A DNA stretch of 64,000 bases from Ornithinibacillus xuwenensis (GCF_039614845.1 NZ_JBDIML010000001.1:496001-560000); one strand, 5' to 3'. Counted from the first letter of the stretch, positions 1 through 9,357 are shown. Numbers and translations: made by a program. The notes: generated by a model not told the origin, from the sequence alone.

Positions 1-901
1 TGAGTCTGGTAAAATGAAGGAATTAGCGACCGCTAGTGAAGAAGCAGTAAATACAGAGGGATCCTCCATTTACTTAAAGCAAGGGGAGGAAATGCCTCTA
101 GAAGACCTAGTATATGGATTAATGCTAAGGTCTGGTAATGATGCAGCAGTAACAATAGCTGAGCATGTTGGAGGTAGTGAAGAAGGATTTGTGTATTTGA
201 TGAATGAAAAAGCAAAGTGGCTTGGTATGACGAACACCCATTTTGACAACCCGCATGGATTAGATTCAGAAACACACTACTCATCTGCATATGACATGGC
301 TTTACTTATGAGCTATGCCATGAAAAATGAGGAATTTAAGAAGATTACGGGAACCAAGTCATATAAATCTGAGGGTAGAGAGTATGGCTGGAGAAATAAA
401 AATAAATTACTGACTGCCTATTATAAATATTGCACAGGCGGAAAGACAGGCTTCACGAAACAAACTGGGCGAACGTTGGTTTCGACCGCTTCAAAGGATG
501 GGATGGATTTAATAGCAGTCACCCTGAATGCCCCTGATGATTGGCGTGACCATATGCAAATGTTTGACTGGGGGTTTGATAACTATGAAATGCATGCACT
601 ATCGAAGAAAGGAATCATAGACATTTCATTAGAAACTGGTGAAAGTATTGAGGGATATACCTATGAAGATACTATCTATCCATTAGCAGAGAACGAAATA
701 GATGCTATTAATAGTGAGGTCTATCCAATTGAAACAGTCACACTTGATTTTAAAGAGCAAATTGTTGGGAAGAAGCGTTATTTTCTTCATGATGAACCAA
801 TCGCAGAGGTTGCCATCTATCAAGAAAAGCAAGCAGAACAGGATACTACATTCTTTTCCAATCTGATCTCTGTGTTTAAACAAATATTTAGGATGAGCTA
901 A
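1..901 (+). CDS. dacB: D-alanyl-D-alanine carboxypeptidase DacB (PBP5*), 5' partial
   Basis: This is a penicillin-binding DD-carboxypeptidase (peptidase S11) that trims peptide side chains in spore cortex peptidoglycan. The reading frame is open from the left edge of the window, so the N-terminus, including the signal peptide and the SxxK nucleophile, is missing. The visible part carries the SGN motif (131-139) inside LRSGNDAA and the KTG motif (443-451) inside GGKTGFT, followed by a beta-rich C-terminal region. It ends one base before spmA, and dacB-spmA-spmB is the known sporulation operon of Bacillus, so the gene is probably expressed in the mother cell (inference). The ATG at 14 lies inside the conserved domain and is not the real start. 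The neighbours make DacB more likely than the paralogues DacA or DacF. Confidence 0.93.
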   Translation, partial: ESGKMKELATASEEAVNTEGSSIYLKQGEEMPLEDLVYGLMLRSGNDAAVTIAEHVGGSEEGFVYLMNEKAKWLGMTNTHFDNPHGLDSETHYSSAYDMALLMSYAMKNEEFKKITGTKSYKSEGREYGWRNKNKLLTAYYKYCTGGKTGFTKQTGRTLVSTASKDGMDLIAVTLNAPDDWRDHMQMFDWGFDNYEMHALSKKGIIDISLETGESIEGYTYEDTIYPLAENEIDAINSEVYPIETVTLDFKEQIVGKKRYFLHDEPIAEVAIYQEKQAEQDTTFFSNLISVFKQIFRMS

Positions 902-902
902 C

Positions 903-1487
903 ATGGTCAATATTATTTGGGCGTCTATGGCGATAATCGGAATTATATATGCGATGTTTAATGGAACGATGGATGAAGTGAATAAAGCAATCTTTGAAAG
1001 TGCAGATGAAGCGGTAACATTATCGATTGGGCTTATAAGTGTGCTAGTGTTCTGGTTAGGAATCATGAAGATTGCAGAAGAAGCTGGAATCTTAAAGGCT
1101 CTAGCAAGAATATTCCGTCCAATTGTCGTGCGACTCTTTCCTGAAATACCGAAGGACCACCCTGCAATTGGGTACATTCTTTCTAATATTACTGCCAATA
1201 TTTTTGGGCTTGGCAATGCTGCCACGCCGATGGGGATAAAGGCTATGGAACAAATGAAACAACTAAGTGGCTCAGATTCTGCATCAAGATCTATGATTAC
1301 ATTTTTGGCTATCAACACGTCAAGTCTGACCATTATCCCAACCACAGTTATTGCGATACGAATGCAATATGATTCTGCTTCACCGACAGAGATTGTTGGA
1401 ACTACTATCCTCGCCACATTGATTTCAACCTGTAGTGCAATCCTAATCGATCGCATATTCTATTATAGAAGTGTATGGAGGAAATAA
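903..1487 (+). CDS. spmA: spore maturation protein A
   Basis: SpmA is a polytopic membrane protein needed, with SpmB, for full dehydration of the spore core. The 194-residue product is close to the usual family length. It has several hydrophobic segments and the nucleoside-recognition (Gate) type region around NIFGLGNAATPMGIKAM. The ATG follows the dacB stop directly, and the gene ends one base before the spmB start, so the three genes are clearly one transcript and probably translationally coupled. No terminator or promoter lies between them. What SpmA/SpmB transport, if anything, is not known and cannot be read from the sequence. Confidence 0.95.
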   Translation: MVNIIWASMAIIGIIYAMFNGTMDEVNKAIFESADEAVTLSIGLISVLVFWLGIMKIAEEAGILKALARIFRPIVVRLFPEIPKDHPAIGYILSNITANIFGLGNAATPMGIKAMEQMKQLSGSDSASRSMITFLAINTSSLTIIPTTVIAIRMQYDSASPTEIVGTTILATLISTCSAILIDRIFYYRSVWRK

Positions 1488-1488
1488 T

Positions 1489-2019
1489 ATGGGGATAATC
1501 GCACAACTAAGTATTTGGATAATACCAGCATTTATTCTAATCGTATTACTAGTGGCAACCTGGAGGAAGATATCAACATATGAATTATTTGTGGAGGGAG
1601 GAAAAGAAGGTGTTAAGATGGCATTTTCTTTACTTCCTTTTTTAGTAGGAATGATTGTGGCAATCGCTATTTTTCGGAGTTCGGGTGCCCTCGATGCGAT
1701 CATTGGTTTAATTGCCCCGGTCTTATTATTCTTTGGTGTTCCACCAGAAATTGTACCATTGGCGTTGGTTAAACCTATTTCAGGTTCAGCTGCACTCGGC
1801 ATAACCACGGAGCTAATTGCAACACATGGTCCAGATTCATTTTTAGGAAGATTAGCATCCACGATGCAGGGTAGTACAGATACAACCCTGTATATTCTTA
1901 CAGTATATTTTGGAGCTGTAGGGATACGTAAGATGGGTTATGCATTAAAGGTTGGACTTTTAGCTGATTTAGTTGGTATAATAGCAGCAATTGTCATTGT
2001 CACACTTGTTTTTGGTTAA
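1489..2019 (+). CDS. spmB: spore maturation protein B
   Basis: SpmB is the membrane partner of SpmA in spore core dehydration. The 176-residue protein has an N-terminal hydrophobic helix and a Gate-domain core with LVKPISGSAALGIT and TMQGSTDTTLYI, typical of the family. I chose the ATG at 1489 because GGAGG lies at 1477-1481 with a 7-base spacer. A GTG at 1471 in the same frame is upstream of that ribosome-binding site and overlaps the end of spmA. A stem-loop follows the gene and probably closes the dacB-spmA-spmB operon. Confidence 0.95.
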   Translation: MGIIAQLSIWIIPAFILIVLLVATWRKISTYELFVEGGKEGVKMAFSLLPFLVGMIVAIAIFRSSGALDAIIGLIAPVLLFFGVPPEIVPLALVKPISGSAALGITTELIATHGPDSFLGRLASTMQGSTDTTLYILTVYFGAVGIRKMGYALKVGLLADLVGIIAAIVIVTLVFG

Positions 2020-2065
2020 GCTATAAAGGAATCCTAATGCTCGAATTGGATAAAATCGTTAAAGT

Positions 2066-2100
2066 AGCGTTAACATATAGTTAACGCTATTATTATGTTA
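2066..2100 (+). terminator. possible terminator after spmB
   Basis: A perfect 9-bp inverted repeat (AGCGTTAAC at 2066-2074 and GTTAACGCT at 2080-2088) with a 5-base loop is followed by an AT-rich tail with scattered Ts. The T run is poor, so this is a moderate call. Confidence 0.45.
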
Positions 2101-2187
2101 GAAAGTTAAACATTAGTTTCTGGAGTTTCTAATACAATTGATTTTAATGACAAGTGACAATAAATTAAAGGATAAATTGGTGATATT

Positions 2188-2931
2188 ATGTCGAATACAT
2201 ATGAAAGACTACAAAAAGTTATTGCGCAAAGCGGTGTAACGTCGAGAAGAAAGGCAGAAGCCCTTATCGTAGCTGGAAAAGTTAAAGTTAATGATAAGAT
2301 TGTAACAGAACTGGGTACGAAGGTTAGCTCAGATGATAAAATTGAGGTGGAAGGTGTACAGCTTGAAAAAGAGCCACCAGTTCATTATCTGTTCTATAAG
2401 CCGAGAGGTGTTATCTCTAGTGTGAAGGATGATAAAGGCAGAAAGATTGTTACAGATTTCTTTCCAGAAATTGAAGAGCGGATTTATCCTATTGGACGGC
2501 TTGACTATGATACATCTGGAATATTGCTTCTAACAAATGATGGTGAATTTGCAAATATGGTCATGCATCCTAAATATGGTGTAGAAAAAGTATACGTTGC
2601 AAAAATAAAAGGAATTCCTTCTAAAATGGACCTTGCAAAGCTACGTAAAGGCGTAAAAGACAAGAAAGAGCTATTGAAAGCATTACGATATCGTGTGATT
2701 TCTACTGATAAAAAGAATCATACGACCATTCTTGAGTTGACACTTAGAGAAGGAAAGAACAGGCATGTTCGTCGGATGATGGAACAGCTTGGTTTCCCAG
2801 TAATGAAACTGAAGCGTGAAAAATATGGACTTCTTACACTAGAAGGGCTACGTGTAGGAGAATATCGTAAGCTTACTCCTAAGGAAGTAAAGCAAATGAG
2901 AAACCTTGCGTCCAAAATTGTTGAAGATTAG
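2188..2931 (+). CDS. rluB: 23S rRNA pseudouridine synthase RluB
   Basis: This RsuA-family pseudouridine synthase modifies helix 89 of 23S rRNA in the cytoplasm (family knowledge). The 247-residue protein begins with an S4 RNA-binding domain (about residues 4-60, ERLQKVIAQSGVTSRRKAE). The catalytic domain contains GRLDYDTSGILLLTNDG, where the Asp of GRLDYDT is the conserved catalytic residue. The region EGKNRHVRRMMEQLGFPV is typical near the C-terminus. The gene sits between spmB and resA as in B. subtilis (ypuL). The ribosome-binding site before the ATG is weak. Confidence 0.94.
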   Translation: MSNTYERLQKVIAQSGVTSRRKAEALIVAGKVKVNDKIVTELGTKVSSDDKIEVEGVQLEKEPPVHYLFYKPRGVISSVKDDKGRKIVTDFFPEIEERIYPIGRLDYDTSGILLLTNDGEFANMVMHPKYGVEKVYVAKIKGIPSKMDLAKLRKGVKDKKELLKALRYRVISTDKKNHTTILELTLREGKNRHVRRMMEQLGFPVMKLKREKYGLLTLEGLRVGEYRKLTPKEVKQMRNLASKIVED

Positions 2932-2936
2932 ACAAA

Positions 2937-2963
2937 TTTACATTGTCCAATAAATGGTATAAT
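2937..2963 (+). promoter_or_regulatory. candidate sigma-A promoter of resA
   Basis: An extended -10 element TGGTATAAT (2955-2963) has a perfect TATAAT. TTTACA at 2937-2942 could be the -35, but the 15-base spacer is short. A start about 7 bases after the -10 would fall near 2970, giving a leader of only about 13 bases whose first bases are the Shine-Dalgarno of resA. Confidence 0.45.
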
Positions 2964-2982
2964 TGGGCAGGGAGTGGTCTTA

Positions 2983-3561
2983 GTGAGCGTTGAACAAGCT
3001 AAAGTTACGAAACAAAAGAAGAAAAGGAACAGATTAATTTTTCGTTCTGTTATTTTAGTTCTACTACTTATTGCAGTGGGATATGCCTTAATTACTAATA
3101 TAACAAAGGATAAAACCATTTATGATATAGGTGATCAGGCACCAGACTTTCAATTAACACAGGTTAATAATAATAATGAACTTGAGACCGTGCGTTTAAG
3201 TGATTATCGTGGAAAAGGGGTTATGCTGAATTTCTGGGGGACATGGTGTGAGCCATGTGAAGCGGAAATGCCATATATGCAAGAGTTATATCCTAAGTAT
3301 CAGGAAAAGGGTGTCGAAATCATTGCGGTTAGCCTTGATGCGACTGAGTTTGTTATCGATAAATTTATTGATAAGCATGATTTAACTTTCCCAATCCCAC
3401 ATGATACGAAAGATCTTGTGCGTGACCAGTATAAAATTGGTCCAATTCCAAGTACCTTTTTTATCAATTCAGAAGGAGAGATAGTTGAAATCGTTGAAGG
3501 CGCGCTTTCACTTGAACGTTTAGAGGGATATTTACAACAAATTCAACCAAATGAATCATAA
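2983..3561 (+). CDS. resA: extracytoplasmic thiol-disulfide oxidoreductase ResA
   Basis: ResA is a membrane-anchored thioredoxin-like protein facing outside. It reduces the CXXCH cysteines of apocytochrome c so that ResBC can attach haem. The 192-residue product has a basic N-terminus, one membrane anchor (about residues 19-38), and a TlpA-like domain with the active site W-C-E-P-C (Cys89 and Cys92) followed by the characteristic Glu. I chose the GTG at 2983 because AGGGAG at 2969-2974 is spaced 8 bases upstream; a GTG at 2974 lies within that site. resB starts about 20 bases downstream, giving the classic resABC order. Confidence 0.95.
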   Translation: MSVEQAKVTKQKKKRNRLIFRSVILVLLLIAVGYALITNITKDKTIYDIGDQAPDFQLTQVNNNNELETVRLSDYRGKGVMLNFWGTWCEPCEAEMPYMQELYPKYQEKGVEIIAVSLDATEFVIDKFIDKHDLTFPIPHDTKDLVRDQYKIGPIPSTFFINSEGEIVEIVEGALSLERLEGYLQQIQPNES

Positions 3562-3580
3562 TTACTGGAGAGGGATATAG

Positions 3581-5296
3581 ATGAATCATATTAAATGTGA
3601 ATGTGGCCATGTGAATCCGGAGGGCACCGTTCTTTGTGAAGCATGTGGTAAGCCTATTGAAATGAACCAGCATATCGATGGAAATGATAAAAAGAAACTA
3701 TTGAATATGCGTTATGAAGGTAGTGCTAGAAGATCAAAAACATATAACAAGACAATCATAGATAAGATATGGAATTTTTTCTCCTCTGTTAAAGTAGGAG
3801 TTTGGTTAATTGTTATTGCGTTAGTTGCTTCAGGAATTGGAACTATTTTTCCACAGGAACAATACATACCATCTACTGCCGTATCACGAGATCCGCAAAT
3901 ATATTATCCGGAAACATTTGGTATTTTAGGGAAAATTTACTATCAATTAGGCTTTCATAATTTATACAGCTCTTGGTGGTATCTGTTATTAATTGCTTTA
4001 ATTGGTATCTCCTTAGTAATCTGTAGTCTTGACCGTTTTGTGCCGTTATATAAAGCATTGAAAAGGCAAAAAGCAAAAAGACATGAATCTTTTATTAATA
4101 GACAACGTTTTTATAGTAAAACAGAATCTGTTGAGCAGGGTGATATTGAATCTGTTAAAGAAAGTTTACGTAAGCAACGTTATAAGGTAAAAGAAGAAGA
4201 TGGTCATCTAGTAGCTGAAAAAGGTAGATTTTCAAGGTGGGGGCCATATGTTAATCATATTGGTTTGATTATCATTTTGCTTGCTGCCCTATTACGGACT
4301 ACTCCATTACTTTACCTAGATGATTACGTTTGGGTTCGAGAAGGCGAATTGAAAGTTATTCCTGGAACGGATGGAGAATACTATATCGAGAATAAAGAGT
4401 TCATTTTAGAAACCTATGACCAAGAGGATGAGCGGTTTAAAGAGGCAATTGCGAAAGAAGGTATCGTACCGAGTAACTTCCAGAGTAATGTGATAATTTA
4501 TAAATCAGGAGATTCAGAAGTATTAGGCGCTGAAACAGACCTAGAAAAGGTTACGGAAGATGAAATACGAATGAATTACCCACTTAAATTTGATGGTTAT
4601 GCTCTTTATCAGCAGGGTTATCAATTAAATGAGTTTGCGAATATGACCTTTAAAATCTATGAAATGAATGACCCTGATGCAGAAGCACTGGGCGAATTTA
4701 CAATTGATTTATACAATATGAAGCATGAATATAAACTAGATAATGGATATAAAGTGGTTGTGGCCGAATACTATCCTGATTATAAACTAACGGAAGATGG
4801 GGTTAAGTCAGAAACCAATGATTCCAATAATCCGGCATTCGTGTTTAATCTCTACCCACCGGAAAGTGAAGATTACGAGATTAGCTTTGTCGGTGATGTC
4901 ATAGGTGCTGCTGAAGATTTAGGAATTGATACAACGGTAGTAGAATTACAGCCGATGGGTAATGTGGTTGGGACATTTGCTCCGTCAATTGATCCCACTG
5001 GAGAAAATCAATATCGTATTCTCATTGACTCCATTGATTTTGATCGTAAGAGTGGATTAACCGTAAGAAAAGATTATACACTTCCAGTATTTGGATTTGG
5101 TGCAATAATCTTTATGATTGGGGTTATCCAAGGAATGTATTGGCAGCACAGAAGAATTTGGATTCAACGTAAGGGTGATGGCGTGTTACTAGCAGGTCAT
5201 ACCAATAAAAATTGGTTTGGACTTAAAAAAGACATTGAAAAAGCAATCGATGGCACTGCTATTAATATGGTAGAAGACCAAAATGAAGAGGAATAA
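3581..5296 (+). CDS. resB: cytochrome c biogenesis protein ResB
   Basis: ResB (Ccs1) works with ResC in system II cytochrome c synthesis, passing haem across the membrane to apocytochrome c. The 571-residue protein starts with a small zinc-ribbon-like motif (C-E-C-G...C-E-A-C-G, residues 6-25) that is also present in Bacillus ResB. Transmembrane helices follow at about 65-87 and 130-150, with another after residue 220. A large extracytoplasmic domain comes next, then a last helix near residue 505 (FGFGAIIFMIGVIQGMYW). The family name is ResB-like. A ribosome-binding site GGAGAGGG precedes the ATG. The gene lies between resA and resC without terminators. Confidence 0.95.
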   Translation: MNHIKCECGHVNPEGTVLCEACGKPIEMNQHIDGNDKKKLLNMRYEGSARRSKTYNKTIIDKIWNFFSSVKVGVWLIVIALVASGIGTIFPQEQYIPSTAVSRDPQIYYPETFGILGKIYYQLGFHNLYSSWWYLLLIALIGISLVICSLDRFVPLYKALKRQKAKRHESFINRQRFYSKTESVEQGDIESVKESLRKQRYKVKEEDGHLVAEKGRFSRWGPYVNHIGLIIILLAALLRTTPLLYLDDYVWVREGELKVIPGTDGEYYIENKEFILETYDQEDERFKEAIAKEGIVPSNFQSNVIIYKSGDSEVLGAETDLEKVTEDEIRMNYPLKFDGYALYQQGYQLNEFANMTFKIYEMNDPDAEALGEFTIDLYNMKHEYKLDNGYKVVVAEYYPDYKLTEDGVKSETNDSNNPAFVFNLYPPESEDYEISFVGDVIGAAEDLGIDTTVVELQPMGNVVGTFAPSIDPTGENQYRILIDSIDFDRKSGLTVRKDYTLPVFGFGAIIFMIGVIQGMYWQHRRIWIQRKGDGVLLAGHTNKNWFGLKKDIEKAIDGTAINMVEDQNEEE

Positions 5297-5316
5297 GTAG
5301 AATAAGGAGGGCACTT

Positions 5317-6510
5317 ATGGAAAGCTTATTAAGTACAAGTAGTACGGCACTTTTTACAGCGTTTATTTTATACTTAGTTGCAACCCTATTTTTTGGTGCA
5401 ACTATCAAAGATAAAACAAGTGATAAATCCAAAACAGGCTTCGCCGGAAAATTAGCCATTAGCCTAACAATAATTGGATTTATCGCACAATTAACATATT
5501 TTGTCACTAGATGGATGGCTTCAGGGCATGCACCGGTAAGTAACTTGTTTGAATTTACAACTTTCTTAGGTATGTGTTTAGTATTTGCTTTTATAATCAT
5601 CTATTTTATATACAAGCTTAGTGTGTTAGGACTCTTTGCACTACCTGTTGCGATGATTATTATTGCATATGCTAGTATGTTCTCAAGGGAGATTTCACCA
5701 CTAGTACCTTCCTTACAAAGCCACTGGCTTGCCATACATGTTTCGACGGTTGCGTTAGGACAAGGTATACTCTTTATTAGTTTCGTTGCGGGATTAATTT
5801 ATTTAATTCGTCAGGTAGATCAAAGTGTAAGAAGTGCGCGAACTATTGCGTTAGAGTTTGTTATCTATTCACTATTTTTATTTATAGGATTTATCGTTAG
5901 CTCATCGGTGTTTAATGCCATGGGATACAGTGCTAGCTTTGACTATCCGTTAAATGATAAAACAGTAACAACAGAATATACTATGCCAGCGATTGCGGGA
6001 CCATATGATGGCACCTTAACCACTGAAGGCGTAATGGAACCATGGTTCCAGACACCTGAATGGATGCATGGAGCTGACGCGGGAAGAAAGTTTAATACTG
6101 TTGTCTGGTCTCTACTAGTCGGAAGTGTCCTATATGGACTAATACGTTTAATATTAAGAAAGCGTGTAGGGGCTGCGATTCAACCATTACTTAAAAACGT
6201 AAAGCCAGATCTTGTTGATGAAATAAATTATCGATCTGTTGCAATTGGTTTCCCTGTATTTACGTTAGGTGGATTGATTTTCGCGTCAATTTGGGCGCAA
6301 ATAGCTTGGGATCGATTTTGGGGCTGGGACCCGAAAGAGGTTTGGGCACTAATTACGTGGTTCTTCTATGCTGCTTATTTACACTTAAGGCTTTCAAGAG
6401 GCTGGCATGGTGAGAAATCTGCATGGCTTGCAGTAGTTGGTTTTGGAATTATTATGTTTAATTTAATCGTTGTTAATTTAGTTCTTGCAGGACTACATTC
6501 TTATGCATAA
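5317..6510 (+). CDS. resC: cytochrome c biogenesis protein ResC (CcsA)
   Basis: ResC is the haem-handling partner of ResB. The 397-residue protein is highly hydrophobic with about eight membrane helices. It carries the tryptophan-rich WWD signature around WDRFWGWDPKEVW, followed by conserved His residues (LHLRLSRGWHG and the C-terminal LAGLHSYA) typical of CcsA/CcmC haem proteins. AAGGAGGG precedes the ATG. It closes resABC, and a stem-loop lies between it and resD. Confidence 0.95.
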   Translation: MESLLSTSSTALFTAFILYLVATLFFGATIKDKTSDKSKTGFAGKLAISLTIIGFIAQLTYFVTRWMASGHAPVSNLFEFTTFLGMCLVFAFIIIYFIYKLSVLGLFALPVAMIIIAYASMFSREISPLVPSLQSHWLAIHVSTVALGQGILFISFVAGLIYLIRQVDQSVRSARTIALEFVIYSLFLFIGFIVSSSVFNAMGYSASFDYPLNDKTVTTEYTMPAIAGPYDGTLTTEGVMEPWFQTPEWMHGADAGRKFNTVVWSLLVGSVLYGLIRLILRKRVGAAIQPLLKNVKPDLVDEINYRSVAIGFPVFTLGGLIFASIWAQIAWDRFWGWDPKEVWALITWFFYAAYLHLRLSRGWHGEKSAWLAVVGFGIIMFNLIVVNLVLAGLHSYA

Positions 6511-6520
6511 ATAAATGATA

Positions 6521-6562
6521 GAAAACATGACATTTTTGAACGGGTGTCGTGTTTTCTTATAC
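6521..6562 (+). terminator. possible terminator between resC and resD
   Basis: Arms GAAAACATGAC (6521-6531) and GTCGTGTTTTC (6546-6556) pair over 11 bp with one G-U pair and a 14-base loop, followed by TTAT. In B. subtilis part of resDE transcription reads through from resA, so this may be a partial terminator (inference). Confidence 0.45.
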
Positions 6563-6618
6563 TTTTATAAATGCTTGGTATATACTTTTAGTAACGCTTA
6601 TCAAGGGGGAGCTTATCA

Positions 6619-7335
6619 ATGAATAATAGTGCCAAAGTACTTGTAGTTGATGATGAAGAAAGAATCCGCCGATTAATTCGAATGTATTTAGAGCGGGAAG
6701 ATTTTCTAGTAGAAGAAGCTGAGAATGGAACGGATGGACTCGGACTTGCTTTAGAAAATGACTATGATCTTATTTTATTAGATATCATGATGCCAGAGAT
6801 GGATGGAATTGCAGTGTGCCAGGAATTAAGAAAAGAAAAGAATACTCCCGTTATTATGTTGACTGCAAAAGGTGAAGAAGCAAACCGAGTACAGGGATTT
6901 GAAGTTGGGACAGATGATTATATTGTGAAGCCGTTTAGTCCAAGAGAAGTGGTACTTCGTGTTAAAGCCTTATTAAGGAGAACAACAACAAGCGGTTATA
7001 ATGATGTGAACGCGCAAACAAAGGACTTGTTAGTGTTCCCACACTTAACGATTGATCATGATGCACATCGTGTTACTGCGGAGGGACAAGAAGTAGGATT
7101 AACACCTAAAGAATACGAATTACTTTGTTATTTAGCAAAGTCCCCAGATAAAGTGTTTAATCGTGAGCAATTACTGAAAGATGTATGGAATTATGAGTTT
7201 TTTGGTGATTTACGAACAGTAGATACACATGTAAAGAGATTACGTGAAAAATTAAATAATGTTTCCAAAGAAGCCGCGAAGATGATTGTAACCGTTTGGG
7301 GTGTTGGATACAAATTTGAGGTAGATGATGAATAA
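6619..7335 (+). CDS. resD: response regulator ResD
   Basis: ResD is an OmpR/PhoB-type response regulator. In Bacillus it is phosphorylated by ResE and activates genes for respiration and oxygen limitation, including resA, ctaA and nitrate/nitrite metabolism. The receiver domain (about 1-125) has the acidic pair Asp11-Asp12, the phospho-acceptor Asp55 in LLLDIMMPEMDG, Thr in MLTAKG and Lys in IVKPFSP. The winged-helix DNA-binding domain covers about 140-236. GGGGGAGC precedes the ATG at 6619. The stop overlaps the resE start (TAATG), indicating coupled translation. Confidence 0.96.
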   Translation: MNNSAKVLVVDDEERIRRLIRMYLEREDFLVEEAENGTDGLGLALENDYDLILLDIMMPEMDGIAVCQELRKEKNTPVIMLTAKGEEANRVQGFEVGTDDYIVKPFSPREVVLRVKALLRRTTTSGYNDVNAQTKDLLVFPHLTIDHDAHRVTAEGQEVGLTPKEYELLCYLAKSPDKVFNREQLLKDVWNYEFFGDLRTVDTHVKRLREKLNNVSKEAAKMIVTVWGVGYKFEVDDE

Positions 7336-9104
7336 TGTTTTGGCGTAGTGTTGTAGGGAAACTAGCAGTGACGATTTTATTGCTAGTTTCTTTTGTATTA
7401 TTTGTGTTAACCATATTTTTACTTGAATTCTTTGAGAACTTTCACGTTCAAGAAGCAGAAAAAGACTTGGAGCAGACAGCTACGAAGGTTTCTGTGATGG
7501 TTGAAAATCATGAAGACATCTCGTTAATTCATGAAACGACAGAACGGGTAAAAGATTCTGCTAGTAAAGTACTTATTCTATTTTCAGACGGAAGAATCTG
7601 GGGTTCGAATACCGATAATCAAATGCTATCTGATTTGAATGAAGAGTGGATTATTGAAAACTCTAATGTTCGAGATTTGTCAAATCGTGATACGACGATC
7701 GAAAAGCAAATTGAAGTTCCTAATGAGGAAATGGGTGTTATGCTTGTTGCAACCTCTGTACCTAACAGCGATGCGGCAGTAATTGTCTATCAATCGCTTG
7801 CCGTTGTCGATAAAACCAAATCTGAAACAACTAAGATAATATTAGGTGCGGCTGCTGTTGCCATTGTTCTTACAACAATATTTGCTTTCTTCTTATCCAC
7901 ACGTATTACGTCACCGCTTATTAAAATGCGAGAAGCTGCCTTTGATTTAACAAGAGGTGAATTTAATACGAAGGTTCCCATTTTAACCCATGATGAAATT
8001 GGTGAACTGGCGATGGCATTTAATCACATGGGAAGACAGTTGAAATTTCATATTAATGCATTAAGACAAGAAAAAGAGCAATTATCAAGTATTGTTAATT
8101 CCATGGCAGATGGTGTCATTACATTAAGTAGAAATGGGGAAATTATTGCCACCAATCGTCCTGCAGAACAGTTTATGGAGGATTGGTATTTTGAGAAGAA
8201 CCTAGAGAAGGCAGATGGTAATCGTAAACTTCCGAACGAGCTCTATGAATTACTGCAAGAGGTTATTCAAGGAGAAAAAGAGGTGTTGGAAGAAATTGGA
8301 TTGCAAGGTAGAACTTGGGTTATGATTATGACTCCATTATATGATCAATCCTATATTCGCGGTGCAGTTGCTGTTATGCGTGATATGACAGAAGAACGCA
8401 GACTTGATAAATTGCGAAAAGATTTCATAGCCAATGTATCGCATGAATTAAGAACACCTATTTCAATGCTTCAGGGATATAGTGAAGCAATTGTGGATGA
8501 TATCGCAGAAAGTAAAGAAGAAAAAAATGAGCTTGCCCAAATTATTTATGAAGAATCACTACGACTTAGCCGATTAGTTAATGAATTACTTGATTTAGCT
8601 AGTATGGAAGCGGGTTATTTAACCTTAACGGTAGATACGGTTGAGGTTAATCCATATGTGGATCGTATATATCGGAAATTTAAAGGAATAGCAGAGGAAC
8701 ACCAGATAGATTTGGTATTGACAAAAGAAATATCAGAACCATATGCTTATTATGATCCAGACCGTATGGAACAAGTTTTTACAAACCTGATTGATAACGC
8801 TATTAGACATACGAGTGAAGGTGGCTTTGTTAAGGTCTTTGTTCAAAACGATATACACGAGCTGAATGTATCGATAGAGGATAGTGGTAGTGGTATTCCC
8901 GAGGAAGATTTACCATTTGTTTTTGAACGTTTCTATAAAGCAGATAAATCTCGGACTAGAAACAAGCATGTGAAGGGGACCGGACTAGGACTATCAATAG
9001 CGAAGAATATTGTAACGTCGCATAACGGTATGATATCGGTTAAAAGTAAGGTAAATATTGGTACAACGTTTAACTTGAAGATACCTAGAAGTGAAGAACT
9101 TTAG
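7335..9104 (+). CDS. resE: sensor histidine kinase ResE
   Basis: ResE is the membrane kinase partner of ResD. The 589-residue protein has an N-terminal helix (about 8-32) and an extracytoplasmic sensor region. A second helix (about 167-187) leads to HAMP (about 188-240) and PAS (about 250-360) domains. A HisKA domain carries the phospho-acceptor His in NVSHELRTP, and a HATPase domain has N-box NLIDNAIRHT and G-boxes DSGSGIP and GTGLGLSI. In B. subtilis the PAS domain contributes to sensing redox or oxygen limitation; the signal is not visible here. The ATG overlaps the resD stop by one base. No terminator follows before the cobalamin riboswitch. Confidence 0.95.
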   Translation: MFWRSVVGKLAVTILLLVSFVLFVLTIFLLEFFENFHVQEAEKDLEQTATKVSVMVENHEDISLIHETTERVKDSASKVLILFSDGRIWGSNTDNQMLSDLNEEWIIENSNVRDLSNRDTTIEKQIEVPNEEMGVMLVATSVPNSDAAVIVYQSLAVVDKTKSETTKIILGAAAVAIVLTTIFAFFLSTRITSPLIKMREAAFDLTRGEFNTKVPILTHDEIGELAMAFNHMGRQLKFHINALRQEKEQLSSIVNSMADGVITLSRNGEIIATNRPAEQFMEDWYFEKNLEKADGNRKLPNELYELLQEVIQGEKEVLEEIGLQGRTWVMIMTPLYDQSYIRGAVAVMRDMTEERRLDKLRKDFIANVSHELRTPISMLQGYSEAIVDDIAESKEEKNELAQIIYEESLRLSRLVNELLDLASMEAGYLTLTVDTVEVNPYVDRIYRKFKGIAEEHQIDLVLTKEISEPYAYYDPDRMEQVFTNLIDNAIRHTSEGGFVKVFVQNDIHELNVSIEDSGSGIPEEDLPFVFERFYKADKSRTRNKHVKGTGLGLSIAKNIVTSHNGMISVKSKVNIGTTFNLKIPRSEEL

Positions 9105-9164
9105 CTTGTGTTTTTCGACTTGTATTGTTACTATATTCAGTAGAATTGAATACAATATTTTTGA

Positions 9165-9357
9165 TATTGGTGTGTTCCACTTAAAAGGGAATCTAGTGAA
9201 AATCTAGAGCTGTCCTCGCAACTGTAAGTGATAACGAACTAAGCATTGCCACTGTATGAATAACATACGGGAAGGGCTTAAAGTAGGCATAAGTCACAAG
9301 TCAGTAGACCTGCCAGTGTCATTTGTATCAATGATCCCGAGGATAGGACATTTGAGA
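9165..9357 (+). promoter_or_regulatory. cobalamin (B12) riboswitch
   Basis: The leader carries the conserved cobalamin riboswitch blocks in order. These are AAAAGGGAATCTAGTGAAAA near 9183-9202, the B12 box core AGCTGTCCTCGCAACTGTAA (9208-9227), a GGGAAGGGCTT segment near 9269-9279, and the 3' core AAGTCAGTAGACCTGCC (9298-9314). The loop TCCTCG (9213-9218) is complementary to CGAGGA (9338-9343), which fits the L5-L13 kissing-loop interaction. A terminator hairpin lies downstream, so ligand binding probably stops transcription before the lipoprotein gene. The outer boundaries are approximate. Confidence 0.9.

Noticed and set aside
683..1456. A 257-codon open frame on the minus strand over dacB and spmA
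   Set aside because: It lies opposite two well-supported genes, has no ribosome-binding site and reads as composition-driven Ile/Ser-rich sequence. It is an antisense shadow.
1443..1862. A 139-codon minus-strand frame over spmB
   Set aside because: Opposite a conserved gene, with no recognisable domain and no start signal.
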